Positions 1 through 7,160 of a stretch of 26,002 nucleotides of DNA are shown one piece after another. Below the pieces are notes generated by a model. The model had not been told where the DNA came from, did not search any database, and saw only the letters and a list, made by a program, of their open reading frames with translations. Where the stretch lies: positions 1 through 26,002 of the forward strand of contig CAZGKF010000045.1 of the NCBI GenBank assembly GCA_964526475.1. Reading direction: 5' to 3'. Position 1 is the first letter of the stretch. Each line of letters opens with the position of its first letter. This DNA is from CAYVTV01 sp964526475. GTDB lineage: Bacteria > Bacteroidota > Bacteroidia > Bacteroidales > GCA-2748055. The translations under genes and the position numbers were made by a program.

Positions 1-40
1 CAATATATTTTACTAAATTTAAAGAAGTCGCTTAAAATCG

Positions 41-55
41 TTTTTAGACAGCCTC
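41..55. repeat. 15-bp inverted repeat, left copy (possible IS-end remnant)
   Basis: TTTTTAGACAGCCTC here is the exact reverse complement of 5102-5116. The GAGGCTGTCTAAAAA form resembles ends of insertion sequences that I recall from Bacteroidota genomes. That comparison is from memory and is not verified. No transposase gene lies between the two copies. Confidence 0.45.
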
Positions 56-144
56 TGAATAATCCCCTGATGAATTTCAGGGAACAATTTCCCGGTGAAC
101 TGACCGGAAGCTTTGCTTACGGGAAGGAACCAGGGAATGAAAAA

Positions 145-168
145 CAACGCGCCAGCGTTGGTTTTTTT
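145..168. terminator. Hairpin terminator, possibly bidirectional
   Basis: A CAACGC/GCGTTG stem with a GCCA loop is followed on the plus strand by GTTTTTTT. On the minus strand the same stem is followed by TTTTTC. It lies about 90 bases downstream of the stop of the minus-strand SIS gene, so it could end that transcript. It could also end a plus-strand transcript entering from outside the window. The stem is only 6 bp. Confidence 0.45.
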
Positions 169-255
169 GATCTGCAAGGTTTCCCCCTTCAGGGATCATG
201 AAGCCGCGCCAGCGGCTGAATAATCCCCTGGGGTAATATTGTTTTAAATTTATTC

Positions 256-1272
256 TTACTCTACAAACTCATTACCAACCTTACGGGCACGTTCCGGTTT
301 GTCAAGATCAATGCCAAGGGAAAGGCCTATTTCAACCAGCAGATTCCATCCTGCACAAAGATAAACATAAGGATTCATAGTTCCGGCGAAAGGAACACGG
401 ATGGTTTTAAAAGGAGTTTCCCTGTCAGCTATTGCTACGACCGTAAGTCCAACACCTTTAACAAGCACTTCCCGGAACTTCTCAATTTCTTCTTCCACCG
501 GGTCAACGATAATAACTATATCATTTTTATCCATTACTTCTTCTATTCCATGCACTACATAGGTGCCTTCCAGAAAATCTGATTTCCTGCGGGTAATCTC
601 GTTGGTTTTAAGTGTCAGTTCCTCAGCAACACCATCGTTGTAGCCTGCAAAATATATAGTGGGAGCTTTTACGCACGAAGCAATTATATCATTGCCAATA
701 GGGATGGTAAGTGCCTCTTCGATCGAAGATGACAGTTTTGCACATTCAGAACTTTTATCCATCCCTTTCAGATGCCAGAGAATAGATTCATAGAACAAGG
801 TCTGTTCGATAACACTTTTTGTTGCAGCTACAGCATTTTCCCATCCGCATTTAAGAACAAATGTCTGATTGCATGTTTTTTCCAAAAGCGTATCCTCATT
901 TGCAGTAAGTACAAAAATTTGTTTGTTACCGCTGGCAGCAAGCTTTTTAGCCAGCATAACCACTTCCTTTGTCCTTCCTGAATTTGATGCACAAAAGACT
1001 GCAAATTCAGATAAATCATATTGCATAGCCTGATGAGAACCGTCAGTAAAGACAGCAATATCTGCACCCCATCTCAGCGCTTTCCGGATGGTATTTTTCG
1101 CTGGCAGGATACGGCTTGAACCTTCACCTGTAAGGAAAAGTTTCCCTTTTGATTTTATCGTTTTGGCAACAGCACCGGTCAGGTTCGGATCAAAATTTTT
1201 TACAACATCTATGGTTTGCATCATTTCCTGAACCAGTTTATACTTCGAATACTTGATATCTGTTAAGTTCAT
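256..1272 (-). CDS. SIS-domain sugar isomerase/deaminase family protein
   Basis: This 338-residue cytosolic protein has two sugar-isomerase (SIS) domains, the arrangement of the GlmS C-terminal half and of the AgaS/FrlB-type ketose-amine enzymes. Domain 1 (about 35-175) carries TGEGSSR at 48-54, SNSGRTKE at 96-103 and ATKS at 150-153, the phosphosugar-binding loops. Domain 2 (about 195-320) carries FAGYNDGVAEE near 208-218 and EGTYVVHGIEE at 235-245, resembling the E...HG segment of GlmS-type enzymes. The tail DLDKPERARKV fits the family's C-terminus. There is no glutaminase domain, so it is not a full GlmS. Likely chemistry is isomerisation or deamination of an amino- or ketose-phosphate; the substrate cannot be read. 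It follows the oxidoreductase/DUF4954 operon but is separated from it by a MITE-like element immediately before its start. Confidence 0.85.
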   Translation of the reverse strand: MNLTDIKYSKYKLVQEMMQTIDVVKNFDPNLTGAVAKTIKSKGKLFLTGEGSSRILPAKNTIRKALRWGADIAVFTDGSHQAMQYDLSEFAVFCASNSGRTKEVVMLAKKLAASGNKQIFVLTANEDTLLEKTCNQTFVLKCGWENAVAATKSVIEQTLFYESILWHLKGMDKSSECAKLSSSIEEALTIPIGNDIIASCVKAPTIYFAGYNDGVAEELTLKTNEITRRKSDFLEGTYVVHGIEEVMDKNDIVIIVDPVEEEIEKFREVLVKGVGLTVVAIADRETPFKTIRVPFAGTMNPYVYLCAGWNLLVEIGLSLGIDLDKPERARKVGNEFVE

Positions 1273-1298
1273 TATTTCTCTTTATAAATGATTATTAC

Positions 1299-1568
1299 TA
1301 AAGTTTCGCAGATGTTTATATCATGCATATTAAAATGGTTATACGCAATAAGCAATTCTTTAAATTTTGATATTCAGTTATTTAAGATTTTCATTTTCAA
1401 AATAATCTTTTATTCATCTTATCATAGATATTATAAAAAAAGAAAAAAATTGTTGTCCTCCTATTTGATCTGAATTAATAACAACGAAAATGGGTCAGGT
1501 AAGAACAAAAATATTGCCTTAAAGATTCTTTTTTATTTTTTAACAAGTTGAGCATCTGCGAAACTTTA
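1299..1568. mobile_element. MITE-like element, copy 1, with 16-bp terminal inverted repeats
   Basis: The ends are perfect inverted repeats of 16 bp: TAAAGTTTCGCAGATG at 1299-1314 and its reverse complement at 1553-1568. The 8 bases outside each end, ATTATTAC (1291-1298) and ATTATTCT (1569-1576), match at 6 of 8 positions, so they could be a decayed target duplication. The element is about 270 bp, very AT-rich, and encodes no transposase. It fills most of the 327-base gap between the DUF4954 stop and the SIS start. Bases 1301-1490 recur, about 90% identical by eye, at 4886-5074, and the right end recurs at 19154-19183. It could instead be a duplicated leader region, but the terminal repeats favour a non-autonomous transposable element. 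Confidence 0.6.
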
Positions 1569-1599
1569 ATTATTCTATATTGTTAAATTAGCAGGCCAG

Positions 1600-3807
1600 T
1601 TAATTTGCCATTTTCGTGATATTTTTAATATATATCTTAAAATCTCTTGTTTCCTTTTTTACCTGAAGAATAAAAGAATTATTATCAACATCGCCAAGGG
1701 TGGTCTTCATTTCATCTGTATTTCTAAAGGTAATTTTCCTGTATGGATTGTCGTAATCCTTTTTACGTGTAACATAAACCTGGTCACAAATAAACTGTTG
1801 AATTCTGATACTTTTCTTAAGCGCCACATCCCAGTCGGTTCTGGCAAGATGTTCTTTTCCGTATAAATCGCAAAGTATTGCAAAGGCATGTTTTTGTTTA
1901 TCAAGGGAATACTTTTTCCACAGTTCGTCATATCTTTTATGTATTTCATTCCATGAGCGGAGTTTCCCTGTTCCAATGTCTGAGCGTAATGTATCCAGAT
2001 CGCTCTTTTTCATTATTTGACCTCCCATGTTAACCCATTCGGTGTCGCGTTTGCCTTCCAGGTCGTTGCACATCTTTGAAAATGTTATGTCATCATGTGA
2101 GCGCAAGAAGGAAAGAATATTTGTAACAGCATAATAATGCAATATATCCCAATAAGCGTGGTATGCTTTCCATGGTTTCAGGATCAATACCTTACGTTTC
2201 GAATGTTCCATATTTTCTCCAAGGACTTCCAGTCCATTTACCATTTCCTCATCCCCGGATAATAATTCCCTGCCTTTTTTCTCCAGTTCCTTTTCTGCTT
2301 TATTGCCGGCCTGAATTCCTTTTTCCTGCAAGTATGCTTTTGCTGTCCATCTTTCAAGCAAACTTAATGCAGTAAATATTTCTTCCATTGTATCAGGTGC
2401 AAATGGGTCGAACTCAATATGCTGAACCTCGCTTAATCTTGTATCTCTTTTATTAAACTTCCAGGAGTTGCGTGCAAGTGCATACATATTATATAACCAC
2501 CAGTAGGCCGGCATAACTTCCAGTCTGTCTTTTGAAACATTGTTGTTCAAAAGTGAAAAAGGAAGTGTGATATCCAGTTCCGATGGATAATCAGCTTTTG
2601 AGAGCAGGACAAAAGATGCAAACCGGCTGGGATGTTTGACACTTGTACATAATCCCGGCCAGAAACCCCTGCCTGCCTGAATTTCATTATCATTAGCCCG
2701 GCTGTTGTGATTGGACCCTATGGTGGCTCCGGCTGACATATTGCTTTGTCCCAATACAACCGATGCAACCAGGAAGGAATTATTATGATGCTGTTCGTGT
2801 GCAGGAAATATAAGGTTATTTAAGACTTCACAACAAGAGATGGTTGAATTGTCTCCAAGTAATGAATTGATGAGCCTTGCTCCGTATTTCAGGTTTGAGT
2901 TATTACCCAGGATAAATTTCACTGCCTTGCAACCGTAAAATATTTTACAACCGTAACCAATAATGCCGTTAACCAGTTCTACTCCTTCTCCGATCTGTGT
3001 GGATTCTTCAGCAGATGAATTTATGGTGAGGTTTTTTAATTTATTGGCACCTTTAATATAACAGTTTGAACCGATTTTAACATCCTTGATTATAAGAGAA
3101 TTCTTGATAACGCACTGATTACCCGTTGTTCCATAAAACCCCCGTCGTTTATCAAAATCGTTTTGCGTTATCTGAAAGAGTTTTTTCTGTAATGCAGTGT
3201 CATCGCGATATTTTGCCCAGAGGTAAGCGTCTGCTGCTATCATCCCATCAAATGGAAGCACATTGCGCAATCCCATTTCATTCATCAGATCAATCCACGT
3301 TCTGACACTTTCAGGTTCTCCTTCTTTTATGATCCCGTTGCCAAACTTTGCATGATCTGTGGTATTCATTTCCTGAACATTGAATAATATACAGCAATCA
3401 CCAATGATGTATCGGGACAGGTAATGAACCTCATGTATAGCCACGTCATCACCGATGTCGCAGGAAATTATCAGGCTATTGGTAATTCCCGCCGGCAATT
3501 TCAGGTCGTGATGCTGAAGAACTATATTCCTGAGGCGACCTATCCTCACCAAACCGAAAAATCTGGTATTCTTAATCTGGTTGGCATCAAAGACATCGGT
3601 AACCAGAATATGATCCCAGTTGTCGGCTGTATTATTGTTTTTAACCAGGCGTTCAACTTCATCGGCCTGTAAATGTCTCCATCCTTCCCGCGGGCGGGAT
3701 GTCTGAAAGTTACGCTGATAATATTCATCTTTGCCCCCGGGCAGATATTCGGCGGGGATGAAATTCTCACCAAGGTTCTCCGGATTTATAATTGTTACAT
3801 TATCCAT
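1600..3807 (-). CDS. DUF4954 family protein with left-handed beta-helix repeats
   Basis: I recognise this 735-residue protein as DUF4954, an uncharacterised Bacteroidota family, from its N-terminal region (RHLQADEVERL near 44-54, then NWDHILVTDVF and NTRFFGLVRIG up to residue 90). Residues about 85-150 and 230-365 contain hexapeptide-like turns (IGSNCYIKGA, IGEGVELVNGIIGYGCKI, SAGATIGSNHNSR), as in LpxA/GlmU-type left-handed beta helices. Those folds often act as acyl- or nucleotidyl-transferases on sugars. The segment AYWWLYNMYALARNSWKF near 433-450 and a charged C-terminal helical region follow. There is no signal peptide. Its start is 18 bases downstream of the oxidoreductase stop, so the two form an operon. 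A sugar-nucleotide or sugar-phosphate role is inference from fold and neighbours; no reaction is known to me. Confidence 0.8.
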   Translation of the reverse strand: MDNVTIINPENLGENFIPAEYLPGGKDEYYQRNFQTSRPREGWRHLQADEVERLVKNNNTADNWDHILVTDVFDANQIKNTRFFGLVRIGRLRNIVLQHHDLKLPAGITNSLIISCDIGDDVAIHEVHYLSRYIIGDCCILFNVQEMNTTDHAKFGNGIIKEGEPESVRTWIDLMNEMGLRNVLPFDGMIAADAYLWAKYRDDTALQKKLFQITQNDFDKRRGFYGTTGNQCVIKNSLIIKDVKIGSNCYIKGANKLKNLTINSSAEESTQIGEGVELVNGIIGYGCKIFYGCKAVKFILGNNSNLKYGARLINSLLGDNSTISCCEVLNNLIFPAHEQHHNNSFLVASVVLGQSNMSAGATIGSNHNSRANDNEIQAGRGFWPGLCTSVKHPSRFASFVLLSKADYPSELDITLPFSLLNNNVSKDRLEVMPAYWWLYNMYALARNSWKFNKRDTRLSEVQHIEFDPFAPDTMEEIFTALSLLERWTAKAYLQEKGIQAGNKAEKELEKKGRELLSGDEEMVNGLEVLGENMEHSKRKVLILKPWKAYHAYWDILHYYAVTNILSFLRSHDDITFSKMCNDLEGKRDTEWVNMGGQIMKKSDLDTLRSDIGTGKLRSWNEIHKRYDELWKKYSLDKQKHAFAILCDLYGKEHLARTDWDVALKKSIRIQQFICDQVYVTRKKDYDNPYRKITFRNTDEMKTTLGDVDNNSFILQVKKETRDFKIYIKNITKMAN

Positions 3808-3825
3808 ATTTTTGTTTTTTAAAAA

Positions 3826-4863
3826 CTAGAAATAAATCTCTTTATGCTCTTTTGCTGACTCGTATATACCTGCAATTATTTCAACCGATTTTCTTGCCTC
3901 ATTCCCATCGACTTCAAATGGAATATTTCTCTCCACTGAATATAAAAAAGCCTCAATATTCCTTGCATGTGATTCGAAAGATATGGCTGCCGGATCGGAA
4001 ACTCCACCCCCACCCTCAATTGCTCCATAAGTCTTTATTATCTCCTCATCTTCTTTTTCATGTTTATCAAATTGCCATACTTTAAAGCTATTCTCCTCCA
4101 TGATGGCCGTACCCTTTGTACCAGTAATTTCCAGACGCCGGTATTGTCCCGGAAATGATGCTGTAGAGCCATAAATAAGCCCCAGAGCATTATTTCTGAA
4201 CTTCAGGATGGCTGTTGCAGTATCTTCCACTTCTATCTGAGGATGGCCGGGTGTGGCGATATAAGCGTTCAATGAAACAACAGGTCCCATCATATACTGG
4301 AGCATATCCACCATATGTATCGACTGATTCATTAAGGCACCTCCCCCATCCAGCTTCCAGGTGCCCTTCCAGCTACTTTTATAATACTCGTCGCTACGCC
4401 ACCACGGAACATAAACAGCAGCGCAGCTTATTGTTCCAAAACGCCCATTATTTATGGCACTTTTAAGGATACTTACAGCATTGTTAAACCTGAAATTAAA
4501 TATACCTCCAAGTTTGGTCCCATACTTTTCATGTGCTTCAATCATTTTATCGATCCTGGTAAGAGTTATCTCCAGAGGTTTTTCGCAAATAACATGTTTA
4601 CCATGTCGGGCTGCATCTATTGCAGGTTCCATATGTGCCCCGCTTGGCGTTGAAATTATAACTATATGGATATCGGGAGATTGCAGCATCTCAGCAGTGT
4701 CTCTAAAATGTGTACAGGCATATTTATTTGATAAGGCTGCTGCCTTTTGTTCATTCCTGCCGCAAATTCCAGTCAATTTTGCATTAGCAAGGCTATTGAT
4801 TGCCATTGCGTGGAAATCAGCTATCATTCCGGCGCCGATAATTCCAAAATTCCAAATTTTCAT
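3826..4863 (-). CDS. Gfo/Idh/MocA family NAD(P)-dependent oxidoreductase
   Basis: This 345-residue cytosolic protein has the family's N-terminal Rossmann fold with the dinucleotide loop GIIGAGMIADFHA (7-19). The EKP motif in VICEKPLEIT (91-100) supplies the lysine that usually contacts substrate and cofactor. The C-terminal alpha/beta domain carries GGGALMNQSIHMVD (173-186), in which H183 and D186 sit at the usual catalytic and binding positions. Length is typical. Such enzymes oxidise or reduce hydroxyls of sugars, inositols or sugar nucleotides; the substrate is not readable. It is the first gene of an operon with the DUF4954 gene. A truncated copy of the MITE-like repeat ends 22 bases upstream of its start, so its promoter probably lies in or beyond that repeat. 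Confidence 0.9.
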   Translation of the reverse strand: MKIWNFGIIGAGMIADFHAMAINSLANAKLTGICGRNEQKAAALSNKYACTHFRDTAEMLQSPDIHIVIISTPSGAHMEPAIDAARHGKHVICEKPLEITLTRIDKMIEAHEKYGTKLGGIFNFRFNNAVSILKSAINNGRFGTISCAAVYVPWWRSDEYYKSSWKGTWKLDGGGALMNQSIHMVDMLQYMMGPVVSLNAYIATPGHPQIEVEDTATAILKFRNNALGLIYGSTASFPGQYRRLEITGTKGTAIMEENSFKVWQFDKHEKEDEEIIKTYGAIEGGGGVSDPAAISFESHARNIEAFLYSVERNIPFEVDGNEARKSVEIIAGIYESAKEHKEIYF

Positions 4864-4885
4864 ATCATTTTAATTTTAAATTCAC

Positions 4886-5074
4886 AAGTATCGCGGATGT
4901 TTATATCATGCATATTAAAAGGGTTATACGCAATAAGCAATTCTTTCAATCTTGATATTAAGTTATTTAAAATTTTCATTTTCAAAATAATATTTCATTC
5001 GTCGTATCAGAGATATTATAAAAAAGAATAAAATTGTTTTTCTCCTGTTTGATCTGAATTAATATCAACGAAAA
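4886..5074. mobile_element. MITE-like element, copy 2, truncated
   Basis: These 189 bases align with 1301-1490 with about 17 substitutions and one single-base indel (about 90% identity by eye). The left terminal repeat survives in degenerate form (AAGTATCGCGGATG against AAGTTTCGCAGATG). Similarity stops at 5074 and no right terminal repeat is found. The sequence then runs into an IS-end-like 15-mer and the CTCTGTG repeats, so the right third was probably replaced or deleted. Like copy 1, it lies directly upstream of a minus-strand gene, in the same orientation. Confidence 0.6.
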
Positions 5075-5101
5075 TTTATACCTGACCCACCCCCCTTGCA
5101 T

Positions 5102-5116
5102 GAGGCTGTCTAAAAA
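5102..5116. repeat. 15-bp inverted repeat, right copy (possible IS-end remnant)
   Basis: GAGGCTGTCTAAAAA is the exact reverse complement of 41-55. It lies between the truncated repeat copy 2 and the CTCTGTG repeat array. A related AGGCTGTCT core also forms one arm of the terminator at 15556-15593, so part of the match could reflect a common terminator stem rather than transposition. Confidence 0.45.
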
Positions 5117-5166
5117 GCCTTATGACTTTAGAATTCACTTTCAATTTGTAAGTTATTCTATAAAAA

Positions 5167-5268
5167 CCTCTGTGACCCTCTGTGTCTCCTCTGTGACCCT
5201 CTGTGTAATATATTAAAGTATAATTGGTTACACAGAGATTCACAGAGTATTCACAGAGAACCACAGAG
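5167..5268. repeat. Inverted array of CTCTGTG repeats next to the GxxExxY gene
   Basis: The left arm (5167-5206) carries four CTCTGTG units separated by 2-4 bases. The right arm (5230-5268) carries four CACAGAG units, the reverse complement. A 23-base AT-rich spacer lies between, so the whole could form a large imperfect hairpin. The right arm ends exactly where the stop codon of the GxxExxY gene begins (5269-5271). From memory, CACAGAG-type repeats commonly accompany GxxExxY genes in Bacteroidota; the sequence here shows the adjacency directly. Open frames across it, reading TEGHRGDTEGHRG, are translations of the repeat and not a gene. Confidence 0.75.
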
Positions 5269-5640
5269 TTAGTTTTTGTACCGCTTTATACCATTTATAA
5301 GTAAGGTAACATTAAAATTAATTAATAATCCGATAGTTTTATTTGCAAATTTCATATAGGTCAGAATCTGAGCCTCATGAACAGGCGCAAAAGCTTCAAT
5401 TGATTTTAATTCTATTAATACTATATTCTCAACTAAAATATCAATCCTGTATCCACATTGTAATTTTATATCTTTATATACTACCGGCACAGCAACTTGT
5501 CTGTCAATTTTTAATCCAATACTTCTCAATTCATAAGATAAACACTCTTCATATGCAGATTCAAGTAGTCCCGGTCCAAGTCTTTTATGCACTTCAATGG
5601 CGCACCCTATTATCTTTTCAGTTATTTGATTAATTTCCAT
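5269..5640 (-). CDS. GxxExxY protein (PD-(D/E)XK nuclease-like)
   Basis: This 123-residue protein carries the motif that names the family, GLLESAY at 24-30 within GPGLLESAYEECL. A PD-(D/E)XK-type core follows: D67 in YRIDILV, then E77 and K79 in VLIELKS, ahead of the YMKFANKTIGLLINF segment. All three presumed catalytic residues are present, so it could be an active nuclease, but no substrate is established for the family as far as I know. Length is typical and there is no signal peptide. It starts 24 bases downstream of the thioredoxin gene stop and its stop abuts the CTCTGTG array. It reads as an independent cassette dropped between ordinary genes. Confidence 0.85.
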   Translation of the reverse strand: MEINQITEKIIGCAIEVHKRLGPGLLESAYEECLSYELRSIGLKIDRQVAVPVVYKDIKLQCGYRIDILVENIVLIELKSIEAFAPVHEAQILTYMKFANKTIGLLINFNVTLLINGIKRYKN

Positions 5641-5664
5641 AAGACCATATTATTTATTCAACTC

Positions 5665-7062
5665 TTAATTCGCATTAGTAATTCTATCTATTTCTCTTCT
5701 AAACTCCCTGAAAGTAGTTGGTTTGGCTATTATTTTCCTGTTCCTGTCGACTAAAAACATTGTTGGCGAAGCATAAATATTATAATCAGAAGTTGCTTTA
5801 CCTTCCCATCCCTGTAGATTTGATACATTAATCCAGGGATAATCATTCATCAGTAAATTTTCTTCCCAGTCGAAACGGCTTGTATCAATAGATACAGTAA
5901 AAACTTCAAGATTCAGATGACGTTCATTTATGTACCATTCTTTAATATCAGGCAGAAGACGGATGCAATGCGGGCAACGGCTTGACCAGAAAATAATGAG
6001 TACGTAATCACTTGTAAGTTCATACAGGCGTATTGTCGCACCATACATATCCGGCAGCACTATATCGTTTACTTTATTGCCGGGAGCCATTCTTTTATAA
6101 GCATCGAGGCGTTGTTCCATGATCTTTTTACTGTCTGTCTCACAGCCTTTCTCCACATATTCAGCAGCAAGATGAACAAGGACCTTTTCCATTTTGAAAC
6201 GGTCGAAACCATCGACAAGAAATCCAAGAATAAAATCAAACACTTCCTCATTAAATAATGCACGTTCCATTATCTGGTCAACAGCCTGAATAAATCTGTC
6301 TTCCTGTTCAGACTGGCTGAGTGAGGGATTGTGATAAAAACTCATGTATTCAAGAATTTTCTGCGTATATATCTGACTGTTAATGAGCCGGGGATCTTTA
6401 AAAGAAATTAAATCGAAAAAGTGCTTTTTTAAAAAATTGTTCATGCCGTCATACCCGGCGGATGGATCTATCATGGGAATCATTCCCGTTAAAATATAGG
6501 AAGATGCAAATGTTCCGGGGGCAGTGTTTGCAAGGGAAACAAGTTTTTCATTGTATTCCTGCTGAAGCCGTAAAAACTCCTTCTTCAAATAACTGAAAAA
6601 ATCATCTTCTTCTTTATATACTGAAAAAAGAGGAAGTAATAAACTGCCTCGTTCTTTATACCCGGCTGTGTATTTAAGATACTCATAAAAAATCTGATTT
6701 TCTTCTGATACCAGAATTTGCATGCTGTCCAGAGGAGAAAGAAAGCTGGTTTTAATGCTAATTGAATTTTCTGAATTAACGATAAGATCAAAAAAAACCG
6801 GATCTTCGTCAAAGAAATTTGATCTCCCCGACTTCCCCATTGTTATTCTGTATATCCCGGGGGCAGTATCCTTTATAACAAAACGGAAAATTTCTCCCGA
6901 TACAAACAAGCTGTCAATTTTCCGATGCTCCTCTCCCCTGATCTTACTAAGATAAATCTTACCGGTAGTGTGCCCTGCTACAAAAGCTTCAATTCTGACC
7001 TGTTGGGAAAACAAATTTATAAAGAGAAAGAGGAGGGAAAATAACAGGAATATCATTTTCAT
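5665..7062 (-). CDS. TlpA-like exported thioredoxin-domain protein
   Basis: This 465-residue protein has an N-terminal hydrophobic signal (about 1-20, ending LFSQ), so it is exported. Residues about 21-110 look like the beta-rich N-terminal domain common in Bacteroidota TlpA-like proteins (DUF4369-like). A helical middle region spans about 120-325. The C-terminal thioredoxin fold (about 330-460) has the redox motif CPHC (C363, C366) in FWSSRCPHCIRLLP and the cis-proline in ASPTMFLVD (P433). The probable role is disulfide reduction or exchange in the periplasm; the partner is unknown. An alternative start two codons downstream is possible. It lies 98 bases after ispF, so it may have its own promoter. 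Confidence 0.85.
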   Translation of the reverse strand: MKMIFLLFSLLFLFINLFSQQVRIEAFVAGHTTGKIYLSKIRGEEHRKIDSLFVSGEIFRFVIKDTAPGIYRITMGKSGRSNFFDEDPVFFDLIVNSENSISIKTSFLSPLDSMQILVSEENQIFYEYLKYTAGYKERGSLLLPLFSVYKEEDDFFSYLKKEFLRLQQEYNEKLVSLANTAPGTFASSYILTGMIPMIDPSAGYDGMNNFLKKHFFDLISFKDPRLINSQIYTQKILEYMSFYHNPSLSQSEQEDRFIQAVDQIMERALFNEEVFDFILGFLVDGFDRFKMEKVLVHLAAEYVEKGCETDSKKIMEQRLDAYKRMAPGNKVNDIVLPDMYGATIRLYELTSDYVLIIFWSSRCPHCIRLLPDIKEWYINERHLNLEVFTVSIDTSRFDWEENLLMNDYPWINVSNLQGWEGKATSDYNIYASPTMFLVDRNRKIIAKPTTFREFRREIDRITNAN

Positions 7063-7160
7063 TGCATAACAAATTTGTATGTAAGGGAAAAAGCACGGAT
7101 TTAATAATTAAGCGGAATTTCCCTCATATTCATATTATTTTATTTTAACAGAATCTTCGG

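Larger units (their letters stand above)
1..255. repeat. Intergenic stretch rich in short repeats and hairpins
   Basis: No coding sequence is recognisable here. The stretch contains a 15-base direct repeat (CTGAATAATCCCCTG at 55-69 and 216-230). It has a hairpin at 65-82 (CCCTGA/TCAGGG) and two hairpins sharing a GCGCCAGCG core, at 145-160 and 202-217. A CCGGT/ACCGG inverted pair lies near 94-113. The shared core and repeated flanks suggest a degenerate palindromic intergenic repeat family rather than a gene. The first hairpin of the pair has terminator features and is listed separately. Confidence 0.5.

Noticed and set aside
5076..5264. Minus-strand open frame of 62 codons containing TEGHRGDTEGHRG
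   Set aside because: It is a translation of the CTCTGTG repeat array and the IS-end-like sequence, with no codon signature or start context of a gene.
5167..5268. Regular 7-base units suggestive of a CRISPR array
   Set aside because: The units are far too short, the spacers are 2-4 bases, and the two halves are inverted rather than direct. No cas genes are present.
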